The notes: generated by a model not told the origin, from the sequence alone. 64,000 nt of DNA from Paracoccaceae bacterium (GCA_002402045.2 NVUX02000008.1:1-64000); one strand, 5' to 3'. Positions 20,641 to 29,910 are shown, counted from the first letter of the stretch. Numbers and translations: made by a program.

Positions 20641-22020
20641 ATGGATCACGCAGATCGTTTTATAGACCTCTCCCTTGCCGATGCAGATTTGGCGGCCAGC
20701 CACGTGCTGGCCGCCTATATTCTGAAGCCCGCAGACGGGTATGATTTCCTAAAAACTGTCACGCATTTCGCCGCTGAAAGTGGGTGCGGCACGCAGGTGC
20801 CACTGGCAAATGAGGATGCGTTTTCACGCACGCTGGATGTGATTGCCTATCAGGCTGAGGCCTCTAATGGCCTCGTGAAACTCGCCTTCCCACTGGCGCT
20901 GTTTGATTTCAACATGTCCGATGGCAAAGCCTCGATTACAAGTTTTCTCAACCTTCTGGCGGGCAACACCCAAGGCATGGCTGAAATTGCCGACCTAAAG
21001 CTGCATGATTTCCACTTGCCCGAAAGCTACCTGAAGGCCTTTGACGGCCCGCAAATCACCATTGCGAAACATTGGACGCACTTGGGACGAGACGAGGCCG
21101 CTGGTGGCATGATCGTCGGGGCCATCCTAAAGCCCAAGCTAGGCTTGCGCCCCAAAGCGCTGGCCGATGCAGCCTATAAGTTTTGGCTCGGCGGAGATTT
21201 GGTCGAAAACGACCAGCCCCAAGGCAACCAGAGCTTTGCGCCCTTGGCCGACACCCTGCCGCTCATGGCCGATGCCCTAAAACGGGCGCAGGATGAAACC
21301 GGCGCGGCCAAGATATTTTCGGTGAATATAACCGCTGACGACCCCACAGAGATGGACATGCGCACTGAGGCAGCGCTGGAGGCCTTCAAGGCCACGCCCA
21401 ACAGCCTCGCCTTTCATATAGACGCCTATATTGCTGGCCCTATGGCCCTCACATACGCCTGCCGCACCCTGCCATATTTTATAAGCGCCCATCGCGCGGG
21501 GCATGCTGCGGTTACGTCCCAACGCTCAAATCGCGGCTACTCCGCCTTTGTGTTGACCAAAATCAACCGCCTGATGGGGGCCTCGGGCATTCATACCGGC
21601 ACCATGGGCTTTGGCCGTATGGAGGGCAATGAGGCCGATCGGCCCATCGCCTGCATGATCGCGCAAAACGTAGCCCAAGGGCCGTATTTTGAGCAAAACT
21701 GGCACGGCATGAAGCGCTCGGCCGCCATCGTTTCGGGCGGTATAAACGCCCTGCGCCTGCCGTCGTTCCTGCAAAACCTCGGCCATTCCAACTTCATCCT
21801 CGCCGCTGGCGGCGGGGCGTTTGGCCATATCGATGGCCCAACAGCTGGCGCACTTTCGCTAAGGCAAGCCGAGGCCTGCTGGCTAGCACGCGCCGACCCG
21901 TTTGACTTTGCCGCAGATCACCCAGAATTCGCCCGCGCCTTCCTCAGCTTTGAGCAAGACGCCGATATCATTCACCCCGGCTGGCGCACCGCGCTACCCC
22001 ACGACATAACCAACCAGTAA
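20641..22020 (+). CDS. cbbM: Form II RuBisCO large-subunit homologue with non-canonical active site
   Basis: Colinear with form II RuBisCO (GAILKPKLGLRPKALADA, HRAGHAAVTS, GIHTGTMGFG, GGGAFGHIDGP) but GGDLVENDQPQGNQ replaces GGDFIKNDEPQGNQ and GFGRMEG replaces GFGKMEG. Confidence 0.9.
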   Translation: MDHADRFIDLSLADADLAASHVLAAYILKPADGYDFLKTVTHFAAESGCGTQVPLANEDAFSRTLDVIAYQAEASNGLVKLAFPLALFDFNMSDGKASITSFLNLLAGNTQGMAEIADLKLHDFHLPESYLKAFDGPQITIAKHWTHLGRDEAAGGMIVGAILKPKLGLRPKALADAAYKFWLGGDLVENDQPQGNQSFAPLADTLPLMADALKRAQDETGAAKIFSVNITADDPTEMDMRTEAALEAFKATPNSLAFHIDAYIAGPMALTYACRTLPYFISAHRAGHAAVTSQRSNRGYSAFVLTKINRLMGASGIHTGTMGFGRMEGNEADRPIACMIAQNVAQGPYFEQNWHGMKRSAAIVSGGINALRLPSFLQNLGHSNFILAAGGGAFGHIDGPTAGALSLRQAEACWLARADPFDFAADHPEFARAFLSFEQDADIIHPGWRTALPHDITNQ

Positions 22021-22029
22021 GGACCCATC

Positions 22030-22713
22030 ATGGACCGTTCCATTAAAATAGCCCCGTCGATCCTATCGGCAGATTTCGCCAATTTCGGACAAGAGATCCG
22101 CGCCATTGAGGACCAAGGCTGTGACTGGGTGCATGTGGATGTGATGGACGGCCATTTTGTGCCCAACCTCACCTTTGGCCCCCCCGCCGTGGCCGCCTTT
22201 CGCCCACACGTAAAAACCGTGATGGATGTGCATCTGATGATCTCTCCGGTGGACCAATATATTGAGGCCTATGCCAAGGCGGGCGCAGATTTCATTTCGG
22301 CGCATCTTGAGGCCACCACCCACCCGCACCGGACGTTGCAGGCCATCCGCAACACCGGCGCCAAGGCGGGCCTGGCGCTGAACCCCGGCACGGGTATTGA
22401 TGGTATCGAGTATATGCTGGACCTGATTGATATGTTTGTGGTGATGACCGTAAACCCCGGTTTTGGTGGGCAAAAGTTCATTCACTCGCAGATTGAAAAG
22501 GTGAAAAACCTGCGGGCTATGATCGGAGATCGCCCGATCCACATTCAGATTGATGGCGGCATTACCACCGAAACCGCGCCCTTAATGGCGGCTGCTGGGG
22601 CCGATGTGCTGGTGGCTGGCTCAGCGGTGTTTAACGGTGGCAGCGTGGACACCCCCGAGATTTACGGCGCCAATATCAAAGCCATTCGCGACGCAGCAGA
22701 GGCCGCGCGCTGA
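22030..22713 (+). CDS. cbbE: Ribulose-phosphate 3-epimerase
   Basis: IKIAPSILSADFANFGQEI, VHVDVMDGHFVPNLTFGP, VMTVNPGFGGQKFI. Confidence 0.96.
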   Translation: MDRSIKIAPSILSADFANFGQEIRAIEDQGCDWVHVDVMDGHFVPNLTFGPPAVAAFRPHVKTVMDVHLMISPVDQYIEAYAKAGADFISAHLEATTHPHRTLQAIRNTGAKAGLALNPGTGIDGIEYMLDLIDMFVVMTVNPGFGGQKFIHSQIEKVKNLRAMIGDRPIHIQIDGGITTETAPLMAAAGADVLVAGSAVFNGGSVDTPEIYGANIKAIRDAAEAAR

Positions 22714-22714
22714 T

Positions 22715-23356
22715 ATGAAATCTGTAGTATTTGATCTCGACGGCACGCTGATTCACAGCTCGCCAGACCTGCAAGCCGCCGCCAATAAAATGCTGGCCGA
22801 TTACGGGTTCACCCCGCTTGATCTGGCCGCCATCGAGGGTTTCATCGGCAATGGCGTGCCCAAGTTGGTCGAGCGCTGCTTAAAGGTTTATAACAAGCCG
22901 CTGACAGAGGAGGCCGTGGACAAAATGCGTGAATATTACGACGCAGACCCGTTTACGCTAACCGTGCCTTATGAAGGTATGTTCGACTGCCTTGAATCGC
23001 TGAAAGCGGCTGGCATAAAGCTGGCGGTTTGCACAAATAAGCCGCTGGCCCCAGCCCTCACCATTTTGGACGGCTTGCAGCTAACGCAATATTTTGATGT
23101 TGTGGTCGGCGGAGACACCTATTCGACCCACAAACCAGACCCACAACCGCTGCTCGGCTGCATGGAAAAGATGGGGGCAGAAATGGCCAATACCATCTAT
23201 GTGGGCGACAGCGAAACCGATGCGCTAACAGCCAAAAACGCAGATATGACCTTTGCGCTGTTTTCCGGTGGCTACCGTAAAACCCCGTGTAAAGAGCTGC
23301 GGCACCATTTCTTGTTTGACGACTTTTCGGCCCTTACGCCTTATTTGAAAGGCTGA
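22715..23356 (+). CDS. cbbZ: Phosphoglycolate phosphatase (HAD family)
   Basis: MKSVVFDLDGTLIHSSPDLQAAANKMLADYG; VGDSETDALTAKNA; in cbb operon. Confidence 0.9.
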   Translation: MKSVVFDLDGTLIHSSPDLQAAANKMLADYGFTPLDLAAIEGFIGNGVPKLVERCLKVYNKPLTEEAVDKMREYYDADPFTLTVPYEGMFDCLESLKAAGIKLAVCTNKPLAPALTILDGLQLTQYFDVVVGGDTYSTHKPDPQPLLGCMEKMGAEMANTIYVGDSETDALTAKNADMTFALFSGGYRKTPCKELRHHFLFDDFSALTPYLKG

Positions 23357-23359
23357 CCC

Positions 23360-24031
23360 TTGGCGATTAAGGCGCTTATTTTTGACGTGGATGGCACCTT
23401 GGCCGAAACCGAGGAGGCGCACCGGCAGGCGTTTAACGAGACCTTTGCCGCCAGCAAAATGGACTGGGCGTGGGGCGTGCCGATGTATGGCACCTTGCTC
23501 AAAACCACCGGCGGCAAAGAGCGGATGCAGGAATATCAGAAAACCCACCGGAGCCACGAGCCGCAAATGGACCGGGATCAAATACAGGATTTGCACGCGC
23601 AGAAAACCGCGCGTTATGTGGAAATACTGGCCTCAGGCGGCTTGCCACTGCGCGCGGGCGTGGCGGACCTGATCTCGCGGGCACAGGCGGCGGGGCTGCG
23701 CCTCGCCATTGCCACCACCACCAGCCGTCCCAATGTGGATGCGCTTACGGCGTGCTGCTGGGGGAAAACCCCAGAGCAGATATTCGAGGTGATTGCGACT
23801 GGCGAGCACGTGAAGGCGAAAAAGCCCGCGCCGGATCTTTTTGAGCTGGCCCTTAAAGGGCTTGGCCTGCCAGCGGCTGAGTGCCTTGCTTTTGAGGATT
23901 CCCGCAATGGCGTGTTTTCCGCCACAAGGGCCGGGCTGCGCACCATTGTGACGCCCGGGCAATATACGGCAAACGACGATTTCAGCGGGGCGGCAGACGT
24001 AATATCATCCTTGGAAGGGTTCCAGTTCTAG
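23360..24031 (+). CDS. cbbY: CbbY-type HAD phosphatase
   Basis: TTG start; IKALIFDVDGTLAETEEAHRQAFNETF, TTGGKERM, AFEDSRNGVFSATRAG. Confidence 0.88.
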   Translation: MAIKALIFDVDGTLAETEEAHRQAFNETFAASKMDWAWGVPMYGTLLKTTGGKERMQEYQKTHRSHEPQMDRDQIQDLHAQKTARYVEILASGGLPLRAGVADLISRAQAAGLRLAIATTTSRPNVDALTACCWGKTPEQIFEVIATGEHVKAKKPAPDLFELALKGLGLPAAECLAFEDSRNGVFSATRAGLRTIVTPGQYTANDDFSGAADVISSLEGFQF

Positions 24032-24050
24032 TGTGCGCGCCCCGTTGAGG

Positions 24051-24767
24051 CTATTTTGCGTGCATTTCTACATCGGTAAAATAGGCAATACTTCGAACGC
24101 CGGTATTGTCACTATCACAAAATATTCCGATACTCTTGAGGAGAGGGTAGTCATCTCGCTTGAAAATTTCGCGATAAATCTCCATCAGGTTCACTTCCTG
24201 ATGCTGCCACACGCCAGTATTTTCATCCAGCCCGTTGGCCACGTAATGAGCAAAATCGCCGATATACAAATAATCGCCCGGCTCATATTTCTGATTGCTC
24301 CAAATAATCTCGAAAGCATATTCGCCGCCCTCGCGGTCTTCCATTTTCAAGAGCAGCCGCGCGGGGTGGTCGTCCCCTTCTTCCGTTGCTTCATCCATCG
24401 TAGACGATATTGGAAATTCGATGAGCCAATCCCAAACCAGAATCGGATAATCACCAACTTCAATATCGGTGGTGCGGGTCAGAATAGAGGCCGAGCTATT
24501 TGTCTCACATTTTAGCGCCGCTTTGCCGTCTTTTTCTTCAAGCAATAAGCGCATGGGCTGTATGCCCCAAAATTGCTGGTGCACCCAGCCGAGGTTTGGG
24601 TCAATATAGTCGCCAACCGTTTCCCACGGCAGCACGGTTACAATTGTAGCCCCCTCTTCCACCACAATCGGATTGCTTTCGGCGGGCGGATTAAAATAGC
24701 TATACACGGCCCAAACGACCACGCTCAACCCGGCAAGAATCGCTGCGGGCTTCACCCATGACTGCAT
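24051..24767 (-). CDS. DUF3047-like protein with N-terminal TM anchor
   Basis: LKCETNSSASILTRTTDIEVGDYPILVWDWLIEFPI...DDHPARLLLKME resembles DUF3047. Confidence 0.65.
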   Translation of the reverse strand: MQSWVKPAAILAGLSVVVWAVYSYFNPPAESNPIVVEEGATIVTVLPWETVGDYIDPNLGWVHQQFWGIQPMRLLLEEKDGKAALKCETNSSASILTRTTDIEVGDYPILVWDWLIEFPISSTMDEATEEGDDHPARLLLKMEDREGGEYAFEIIWSNQKYEPGDYLYIGDFAHYVANGLDENTGVWQHQEVNLMEIYREIFKRDDYPLLKSIGIFCDSDNTGVRSIAYFTDVEMHAK

Positions 24768-24788
24768 AAAAACCTCACCTAATTCTAA

Positions 24789-25649
24789 TTAAAATTCACG
24801 GCCATATTCATTGGTATTGATCGGCTTACTCGAAAGCTCATAGGTCGCACTCCGCAGGAAATCCATCAAAGCACGGTTGTCTGTGGCATATGCCTCAAGC
24901 GCATCACGGCTAAGCGGTTGGCCTACCGCAATTTTTACCGGTTTGTTGATCCGGCGCTTAAATTCGTTCACCAATAGAGCCGTGCGCAAAGTGCGGCTCA
25001 TGCGGCCAGCCATATGAAAGCGGCGAGAGTTGAACCCCTCAAAAAACACCGGCACCACCGTCGCCTTTGAGCGCAAAATCATCTTGGCGCTAAACGTACC
25101 CCATTCAGGGTCCATCGGACGGGAAAACATGCGCTGGGGCGAGGAAACCGAGCCACCCGGAAAAATGCCAACGGCACCGCCTTGGTTAATATAACTCAAA
25201 GCATCTTTGCGGGTTTTCAGGTTCATCGCCATGGCTTCTCTGGTCCCGTCAAAGCTTATGGGCAATATCGACGAGCTAATTTCTTCGGCCTTGGAAAACA
25301 CTTTATGCGCCAAGATCTTAAAATCGGTGCGCGCGGTGCTGAGGATTTTCCCCATCATTAGCCCATCCAGAATGCCATAAGGGTGATTAGAGATCACCAC
25401 CACCGGCCCCTCGGCCGGGATATTGCTCAGCGAGCCAGAAACCACGTCAAGCGAAAGCCCGTAGCGGTGGGTGACCACGTCCCAAAAATTATTCTCTGCG
25501 TTAATGTCTTTGTCATATCCCCGCGCGCGGTAGATCAGCCGAAGGCGGCCCGTTGTGTTCTCAATCGAGCGAATAAGCACCCGCCCCTTGCGGGACTTGG
25601 CGGTAACAGCATAACTAATTTCACGGGTAGCAGAAAAGCGGGAAGCCAT
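24789..25649 (-). CDS. Lysophospholipid acyltransferase family protein
   Basis: PVVVISNHPYGILDGLMMGKIL, VGIFPGGSVSSPQ (PlsC-type motifs). Confidence 0.8.
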   Translation of the reverse strand: MASRFSATREISYAVTAKSRKGRVLIRSIENTTGRLRLIYRARGYDKDINAENNFWDVVTHRYGLSLDVVSGSLSNIPAEGPVVVISNHPYGILDGLMMGKILSTARTDFKILAHKVFSKAEEISSSILPISFDGTREAMAMNLKTRKDALSYINQGGAVGIFPGGSVSSPQRMFSRPMDPEWGTFSAKMILRSKATVVPVFFEGFNSRRFHMAGRMSRTLRTALLVNEFKRRINKPVKIAVGQPLSRDALEAYATDNRALMDFLRSATYELSSKPINTNEYGREF

Positions 25650-25878
25650 GGGCAAACCTCAAACAGGGTGTCTGCAACATTTGTATGACAGATCGACGTT
25701 GGTTTCCAGAGGGATTCGGCAAAGATAAACCGGCAATGCGGCCTTCGGTGCCTGTTATCGTCCGGTCTGCCCCGTTTGCCAGCAATATCTGGACAACAAG
25801 CGCTGCTTGCCCCGCGTTTAAGGAGCCGCGCCCACATAAGCGGGGTTCGTCATACTTCCCGCGCGTATTTTCATTCAC
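25621..25878 (-). CDS. Ankyrin-like C-terminal ORF, GTG start overlapping upstream stop
   Basis: AGQAALVVQILLANGADRTITGTEG is ankyrin-like; starts within GTGA overlap of the preceding ORF. Confidence 0.4.
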   Translation of the reverse strand: MNENTRGKYDEPRLCGRGSLNAGQAALVVQILLANGADRTITGTEGRIAGLSLPNPSGNQRRSVIQMLQTPCLRFAHGFPLFCYP

Positions 25879-26339
25879 ATAGGGCGGTAAGCGTCGGCCT
25901 TGTCCAGCGTGATATCAAACCAAAACTCAGCACTTGGCCAAAGGCACATTTCGGGTTCGGGTGGCCGCGGGGTCACGGCAAGGCGGCGTTTTTCAAGAAT
26001 ATCCGCGCCTTGCATCATTTCGATTAGCATCGCCATGCCATGAGGATAAAGCCCACTGGCATTCGGAATTGCGGGATTGGCCCCTGCCGCAAAAATGCGG
26101 CGCAACACCTCTGGTGTTACTGGCATATCTAGAAGATCCAGCCCTGACACATCCTCCTCGGCGCGCGCGTCAACCTCAGCGCCAAGCGCCAAATGGGCCG
26201 ATATAATTTTGGGGTTAGCATTGAATCCCGCTGCAGAATACAGAGGCGTATAGCCGCGGTTATCTATGAGATTCACCGCACTTGAGGCGCGCGCTGCCAG
26301 CGCATTTAGCGCCGAAACATTGCCATAAATCAGCCGCAT
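25875..26339 (-). CDS. Ankyrin repeat protein
   Basis: NLIDNRGYTPLYSAAGFNANPKIISAHLALGAEVDARAEED ankyrin pattern. Confidence 0.65.
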   Translation of the reverse strand: MRLIYGNVSALNALAARASSAVNLIDNRGYTPLYSAAGFNANPKIISAHLALGAEVDARAEEDVSGLDLLDMPVTPEVLRRIFAAGANPAIPNASGLYPHGMAMLIEMMQGADILEKRRLAVTPRPPEPEMCLWPSAEFWFDITLDKADAYRPM

Positions 26340-26518
26340 GATGGGCCGCCGAAGCGCCGCCTTTTTCTCGCGTTTCCGCTGGCCAAAGGTAGCAGTCCAT
26401 CCCCTCTATCGCCCCAGCGCACTGCCCAAAATCTGGCGATCATCACGCTTCATAGCCTTGAGCGCTGGCCGTGGCCTCGCTACGCTCAGCGGGCCTAGCG
26501 CCGACATTCAGCGCGCAT

Positions 26519-27679
26519 TTACCAATTTGAGCTTCTAATATAGTTTTCAATCTCTGGCCCCGTGCTCACAGATATCAGCCCGCCAATCACCACCATTGCC
26601 AAGAAGCCAACCAGCGCGCCAATGGCAAGCTTCTTCCTGGAGAACGGTCGCTGGCCATAAACCTTACCCGTTTGCCCATTAACAGACATCCGGTAGCGCT
26701 GCGATTCCAGCGTGTAATGGGTAATCCATACCGGCAGCAAAATATGCTTAAAGGTTTCATCCGAAAACCGCGTATCCGCCGAGGTAATAACTTGCTTGGA
26801 GCCCCCAATATCCGCCTTGATCCAATCGCGGGTTTTTGCGTGCATGAATTGCTGGCTTTCATTGTAGCCGTCTTCCAGCCCCAAGGTATGGTTTTCCGCC
26901 CGAAATCCGGCAAGAAACTCGGTTTGGTAGGTTTCCAAATCCTGCAAGGGCCACGGCGCCAGCGCGTCTTTGAACTCCACCGAAACCGACTTTGAGCCAG
27001 AAACCAGCACATCGTCAAAGCTCCCCGTGACCTTTCCGGATACCCGCGTCCAGTGAATACGCCGGTTTTTGCCCGAGCCACGATACACCCCGCGCTTGCC
27101 GGTGTAATTCGTGTCCGTATAGGCGTCATAGGTCCATGTCGGCACATAAACCCCGTTAAAATGCTCGGTGTCAGCGTTATCAGTTATGCCACTTGGCGCA
27201 AACCAACGCTTGACCAGCCACGCATACATCAGCTCATGCGCTTCCTTTTCTTGCACCTTAAAGGGCAGCAACCCTTGGGGCACAATACTGCGCTGCATGG
27301 TCACATCTGCCACAATCGCGTTATCACAAAACGGGCAGAGCCTTGAGTGCTCATCTGCATCAAATTCAACACTCGCGCCGCAGGTGTTGCAATTTAGCGA
27401 AGGCGTTTCCACGGTTCTCAGCGTGTCGCCATCGGCGATCTGGTCCCAGAGGTCATTCTCGACCTGCGCGGCTTCATCATCCACATGCGGCACCTCAACT
27501 TCGGCCTCGCAATGGGTGCATTTCATTGCTTCCGTGCCGGGGTCAAAGCGCAAATCAGAGCCGCAATTCGGGCAGGGAAACTCGCGATTATCACGGCGGT
27601 TTTCGGCCTCGGCCTGCCGGATTTTGGTGCCAGACCATGGGTTTGGCATGTCAGGGGGCGGCGGCGGTGTGTTACTCAT
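26519..27679 (-). CDS. Zinc-ribbon protein with C-terminal TM helix
   Basis: CPNCGSDLRF...MKCTHCEAEV, CNTCGASVEF...RLCPFCDNAI zinc ribbons; C-terminal LAIGALVGFLAMVVIGGLISV. Confidence 0.7.
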   Translation of the reverse strand: MSNTPPPPPDMPNPWSGTKIRQAEAENRRDNREFPCPNCGSDLRFDPGTEAMKCTHCEAEVEVPHVDDEAAQVENDLWDQIADGDTLRTVETPSLNCNTCGASVEFDADEHSRLCPFCDNAIVADVTMQRSIVPQGLLPFKVQEKEAHELMYAWLVKRWFAPSGITDNADTEHFNGVYVPTWTYDAYTDTNYTGKRGVYRGSGKNRRIHWTRVSGKVTGSFDDVLVSGSKSVSVEFKDALAPWPLQDLETYQTEFLAGFRAENHTLGLEDGYNESQQFMHAKTRDWIKADIGGSKQVITSADTRFSDETFKHILLPVWITHYTLESQRYRMSVNGQTGKVYGQRPFSRKKLAIGALVGFLAMVVIGGLISVSTGPEIENYIRSSNW

Positions 27680-27681
27680 AC

Positions 27682-27984
27682 TCAATTCCTCGACGACGAT
27701 TCCATGATTTTCTCTATTCGGTAAGCCAGCGCATCTTGCGCATAATCGAGGTTTCCCGCCCGAAACCAATCTACAAAAAAGCTCCAAATCACGATCGCGA
27801 CAATGGCCCAAACCACAGAGCCAATCCAGCCACGAGTTTTCTCGCGGCGGGTCATGCTATCCCCCTGAAATTCGGTATGCCCTTCAATAGACAGGGTTAG
27901 CGATTTCAGCAGTGGAATGCCCGCAGCGACCATCCCCGCCATTACGGCCAACAAGGCCAGCGCAAATCCTATCGGACTATCCAT
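27682..27984 (-). CDS. Small membrane protein
   Basis: MDSPIGFALALLAVMAGMVAAGIPLL...GWIGSVVWAIVAIVIWSFFVDWF; directly upstream of the zinc-ribbon gene. Confidence 0.55.
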   Translation of the reverse strand: MDSPIGFALALLAVMAGMVAAGIPLLKSLTLSIEGHTEFQGDSMTRREKTRGWIGSVVWAIVAIVIWSFFVDWFRAGNLDYAQDALAYRIEKIMESSSRN

Positions 27985-28000
27985 ACCAAATACCTCACAT

Positions 28001-28034
28001 AAAAAAACCCGCCCCACGTGTGCGGGGCGGGTTT
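28001..28034 (-). terminator. Intrinsic terminator of the NMT1/THI5-type SBP transcription unit
   Basis: AAAAAAACCCGCCCC-ACGTGTGC-GGGGCGGGTTT; perfect 8-bp GC stem with T tract on the minus strand. Confidence 0.85.
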
Positions 28035-28054
28035 ATATTTAGCACTTTTTCAGC

Positions 28055-29044
28055 TTAATTCAATGCTGCATCCGTGATGATGTGGGTGAAAGCGCCCTCA
28101 GGGGCCGCCGTGATCACAGGGTCATCGCCACCCGCTAGAAGCGAGTCAACGGTGCGCTGATAGTCAGCTTCATCCAAGGTGCCGTTAGAACCAGCGGTAA
28201 GCTTGGCAATCTCGCTCATCATGCGGGTCTGGTGCTCAATGGTCTGCGCACCGGTTTCGTCATACTCGATCACGATAGCCGCTGCGGCATCCTGGTTTTC
28301 TTCAGCCCATTTCCAGCCCTTCATTGACGCGCGCACAAAGCGGGTCATCCGGTCTACAAACTCTGGGTCTGAAAGGTTTTCTTCCAGCACATAAAGTCCG
28401 TCTTCCAGCGTGGCCACGCCTTGGTCTTGGTACTTAAATACCACCAGATCTTCGGCGGTCAGGCCCGCATCAATGATCTGCCAATACTCGTTATATGTCA
28501 TGGTAGACACACAGGCAGCTTGGCCCTGCAAAATCGGATCCACGTTAAAGCCCTGCTTCAGAACAGTTACGCCATCATCACCACCATCAGTGGAAAGGCC
28601 CAGATGCGCCATCCAGCTCAGGAACGGGAATTCATTGCCGTAGAACCAAACGCCCAGCGTTTTGCCAGCGAAGTCATCCGTGGTTTCCACGCCGGTATCA
28701 CGGCGACATGTCAGCATCATACCAGATGTCTTAAATGGCTGTGCAATGTTGACGAGCGCCAAGCCTTTTTCACGGGCAGAAAGCGCGGACGGCATCCAGT
28801 CTACCACCACATCAGCACCGCCACCGGCGATAACCTGTGAAGGCGCGACATCAGGGCCACCAGCCTTAATCTCAACATTCAGGCCTTCATCTTCATAATA
28901 GCCGTTTTCCAGCGCTACGTAATAGCCAGCAAACTGCGCTTGCGTGACCCATTTAAGCTGAAGCGTCACATCATCTTGGGCTTGTACCGCAAAGCCGCTC
29001 AGCGCCATAGCACCTGTGAGCAGGCCTGTTTTGATAATATTCAT
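28055..29044 (-). CDS. NMT1/THI5-like ABC transporter substrate-binding protein
   Basis: Signal peptide; VTLQLKWVTQAQFAGYYVALENGYYEDEGLNVEIKAGG. Confidence 0.88.
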   Translation of the reverse strand: MNIIKTGLLTGAMALSGFAVQAQDDVTLQLKWVTQAQFAGYYVALENGYYEDEGLNVEIKAGGPDVAPSQVIAGGGADVVVDWMPSALSAREKGLALVNIAQPFKTSGMMLTCRRDTGVETTDDFAGKTLGVWFYGNEFPFLSWMAHLGLSTDGGDDGVTVLKQGFNVDPILQGQAACVSTMTYNEYWQIIDAGLTAEDLVVFKYQDQGVATLEDGLYVLEENLSDPEFVDRMTRFVRASMKGWKWAEENQDAAAAIVIEYDETGAQTIEHQTRMMSEIAKLTAGSNGTLDEADYQRTVDSLLAGGDDPVITAAPEGAFTHIITDAALN

Positions 29045-29070
29045 TGTCTTCTCCCTTGTTGGTGGCTCCA

Positions 29071-29910
29071 TCACTTTCGTTGTGACGGGTGCCAGAATGT
29101 AACTTTACGCTCAATGAGCGCAACGATACCATAAAACGCAGATCCGGCAACCGCCGCAACCACAATTTCCGCCCAGACCAGATCCAGCTCAAGCCGCCCT
29201 GCCCCGGTTGAAATTCGAAAGCCCATGCCCACAATAGGCGAGCCAAAAAACTCGGCCACAATCGCGCCAATCAGGGCTAGGGTACTCGCTATTTTCAAAC
29301 CATTAAAAATAAAGGGTGCGGCGGCTGGCAAGCGGAGCTTAAACAAGCTCTGCCAATAGCTGGCCGCATAGGTACGCATTAAGTCTTTCTGCATTTTGTC
29401 TGCGGCGTCAAGCCCTTGCACGGTATTTATCAACACCGGAAAGAAGATCATAACCACCACGACAGCCGCTTTTGAGTGCCAGTCAAAGCCAAACCACATT
29501 ACCAAAATGGGGGCCATGCCGATGATGGGCAATGCCGCTATGAAGTTGCCAATCGGCAGCAGCCCACGCTTCAAAAAATCGGAACGGTCGATCGCAATTG
29601 CAGTAAGGAATGCAGCCGTGCAGCCCATGGCATAGCCCGTCAGCACACCTTTCATAAAGGTCTGCATAAAGTCCGCTATGAGAATATCGGTAGACGATAC
29701 AAAAGCGCCGTATATCATTGAAGGCGGCGGCAATATCACCGGCGAAATCTCCGAGCCGCGCACGATCAGCTCCCACATAATCACCAGCGTTACGCCAAAA
29801 ATTATGGCGGAAACGATACTCTGCCACCGCCCCGGCGCTTGCCTCGCTATCCAAATGTTAAGGCCCCAGCCAAAGGCCCACACCACCAGCGCTGCTAAAA
29901 TTAAGCTCAT
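29071..29910 (-). CDS. ABC transporter permease (SsuC/TauC family)
   Basis: IGMAPILVMWFGFDWHSKAAVVVVMIFFPVLINTVQGL. Confidence 0.88.
   Translation of the reverse strand: MSLILAALVVWAFGWGLNIWIARQAPGRWQSIVSAIIFGVTLVIMWELIVRGSEISPVILPPPSMIYGAFVSSTDILIADFMQTFMKGVLTGYAMGCTAAFLTAIAIDRSDFLKRGLLPIGNFIAALPIIGMAPILVMWFGFDWHSKAAVVVVMIFFPVLINTVQGLDAADKMQKDLMRTYAASYWQSLFKLRLPAAAPFIFNGLKIASTLALIGAIVAEFFGSPIVGMGFRISTGAGRLELDLVWAEIVVAAVAGSAFYGIVALIERKVTFWHPSQRK

Noticed and set aside
20641-22020. RuBisCO substitutions as sequencing error or pseudogene decay
   Set aside because: Three separate codons differ by more than a single consistent error type, the 459-codon frame is open, other catalytic motifs are preserved, and the gene has normal operon spacing; raw-read confirmation would still be useful.
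25875-25880. Programmed -1 frameshift in the ankyrin gene
   Set aside because: No X-XXY-YYZ slippery sequence; a GTGA stop/start overlap is a simpler explanation, so I report it as coupling or split rather than recoding.
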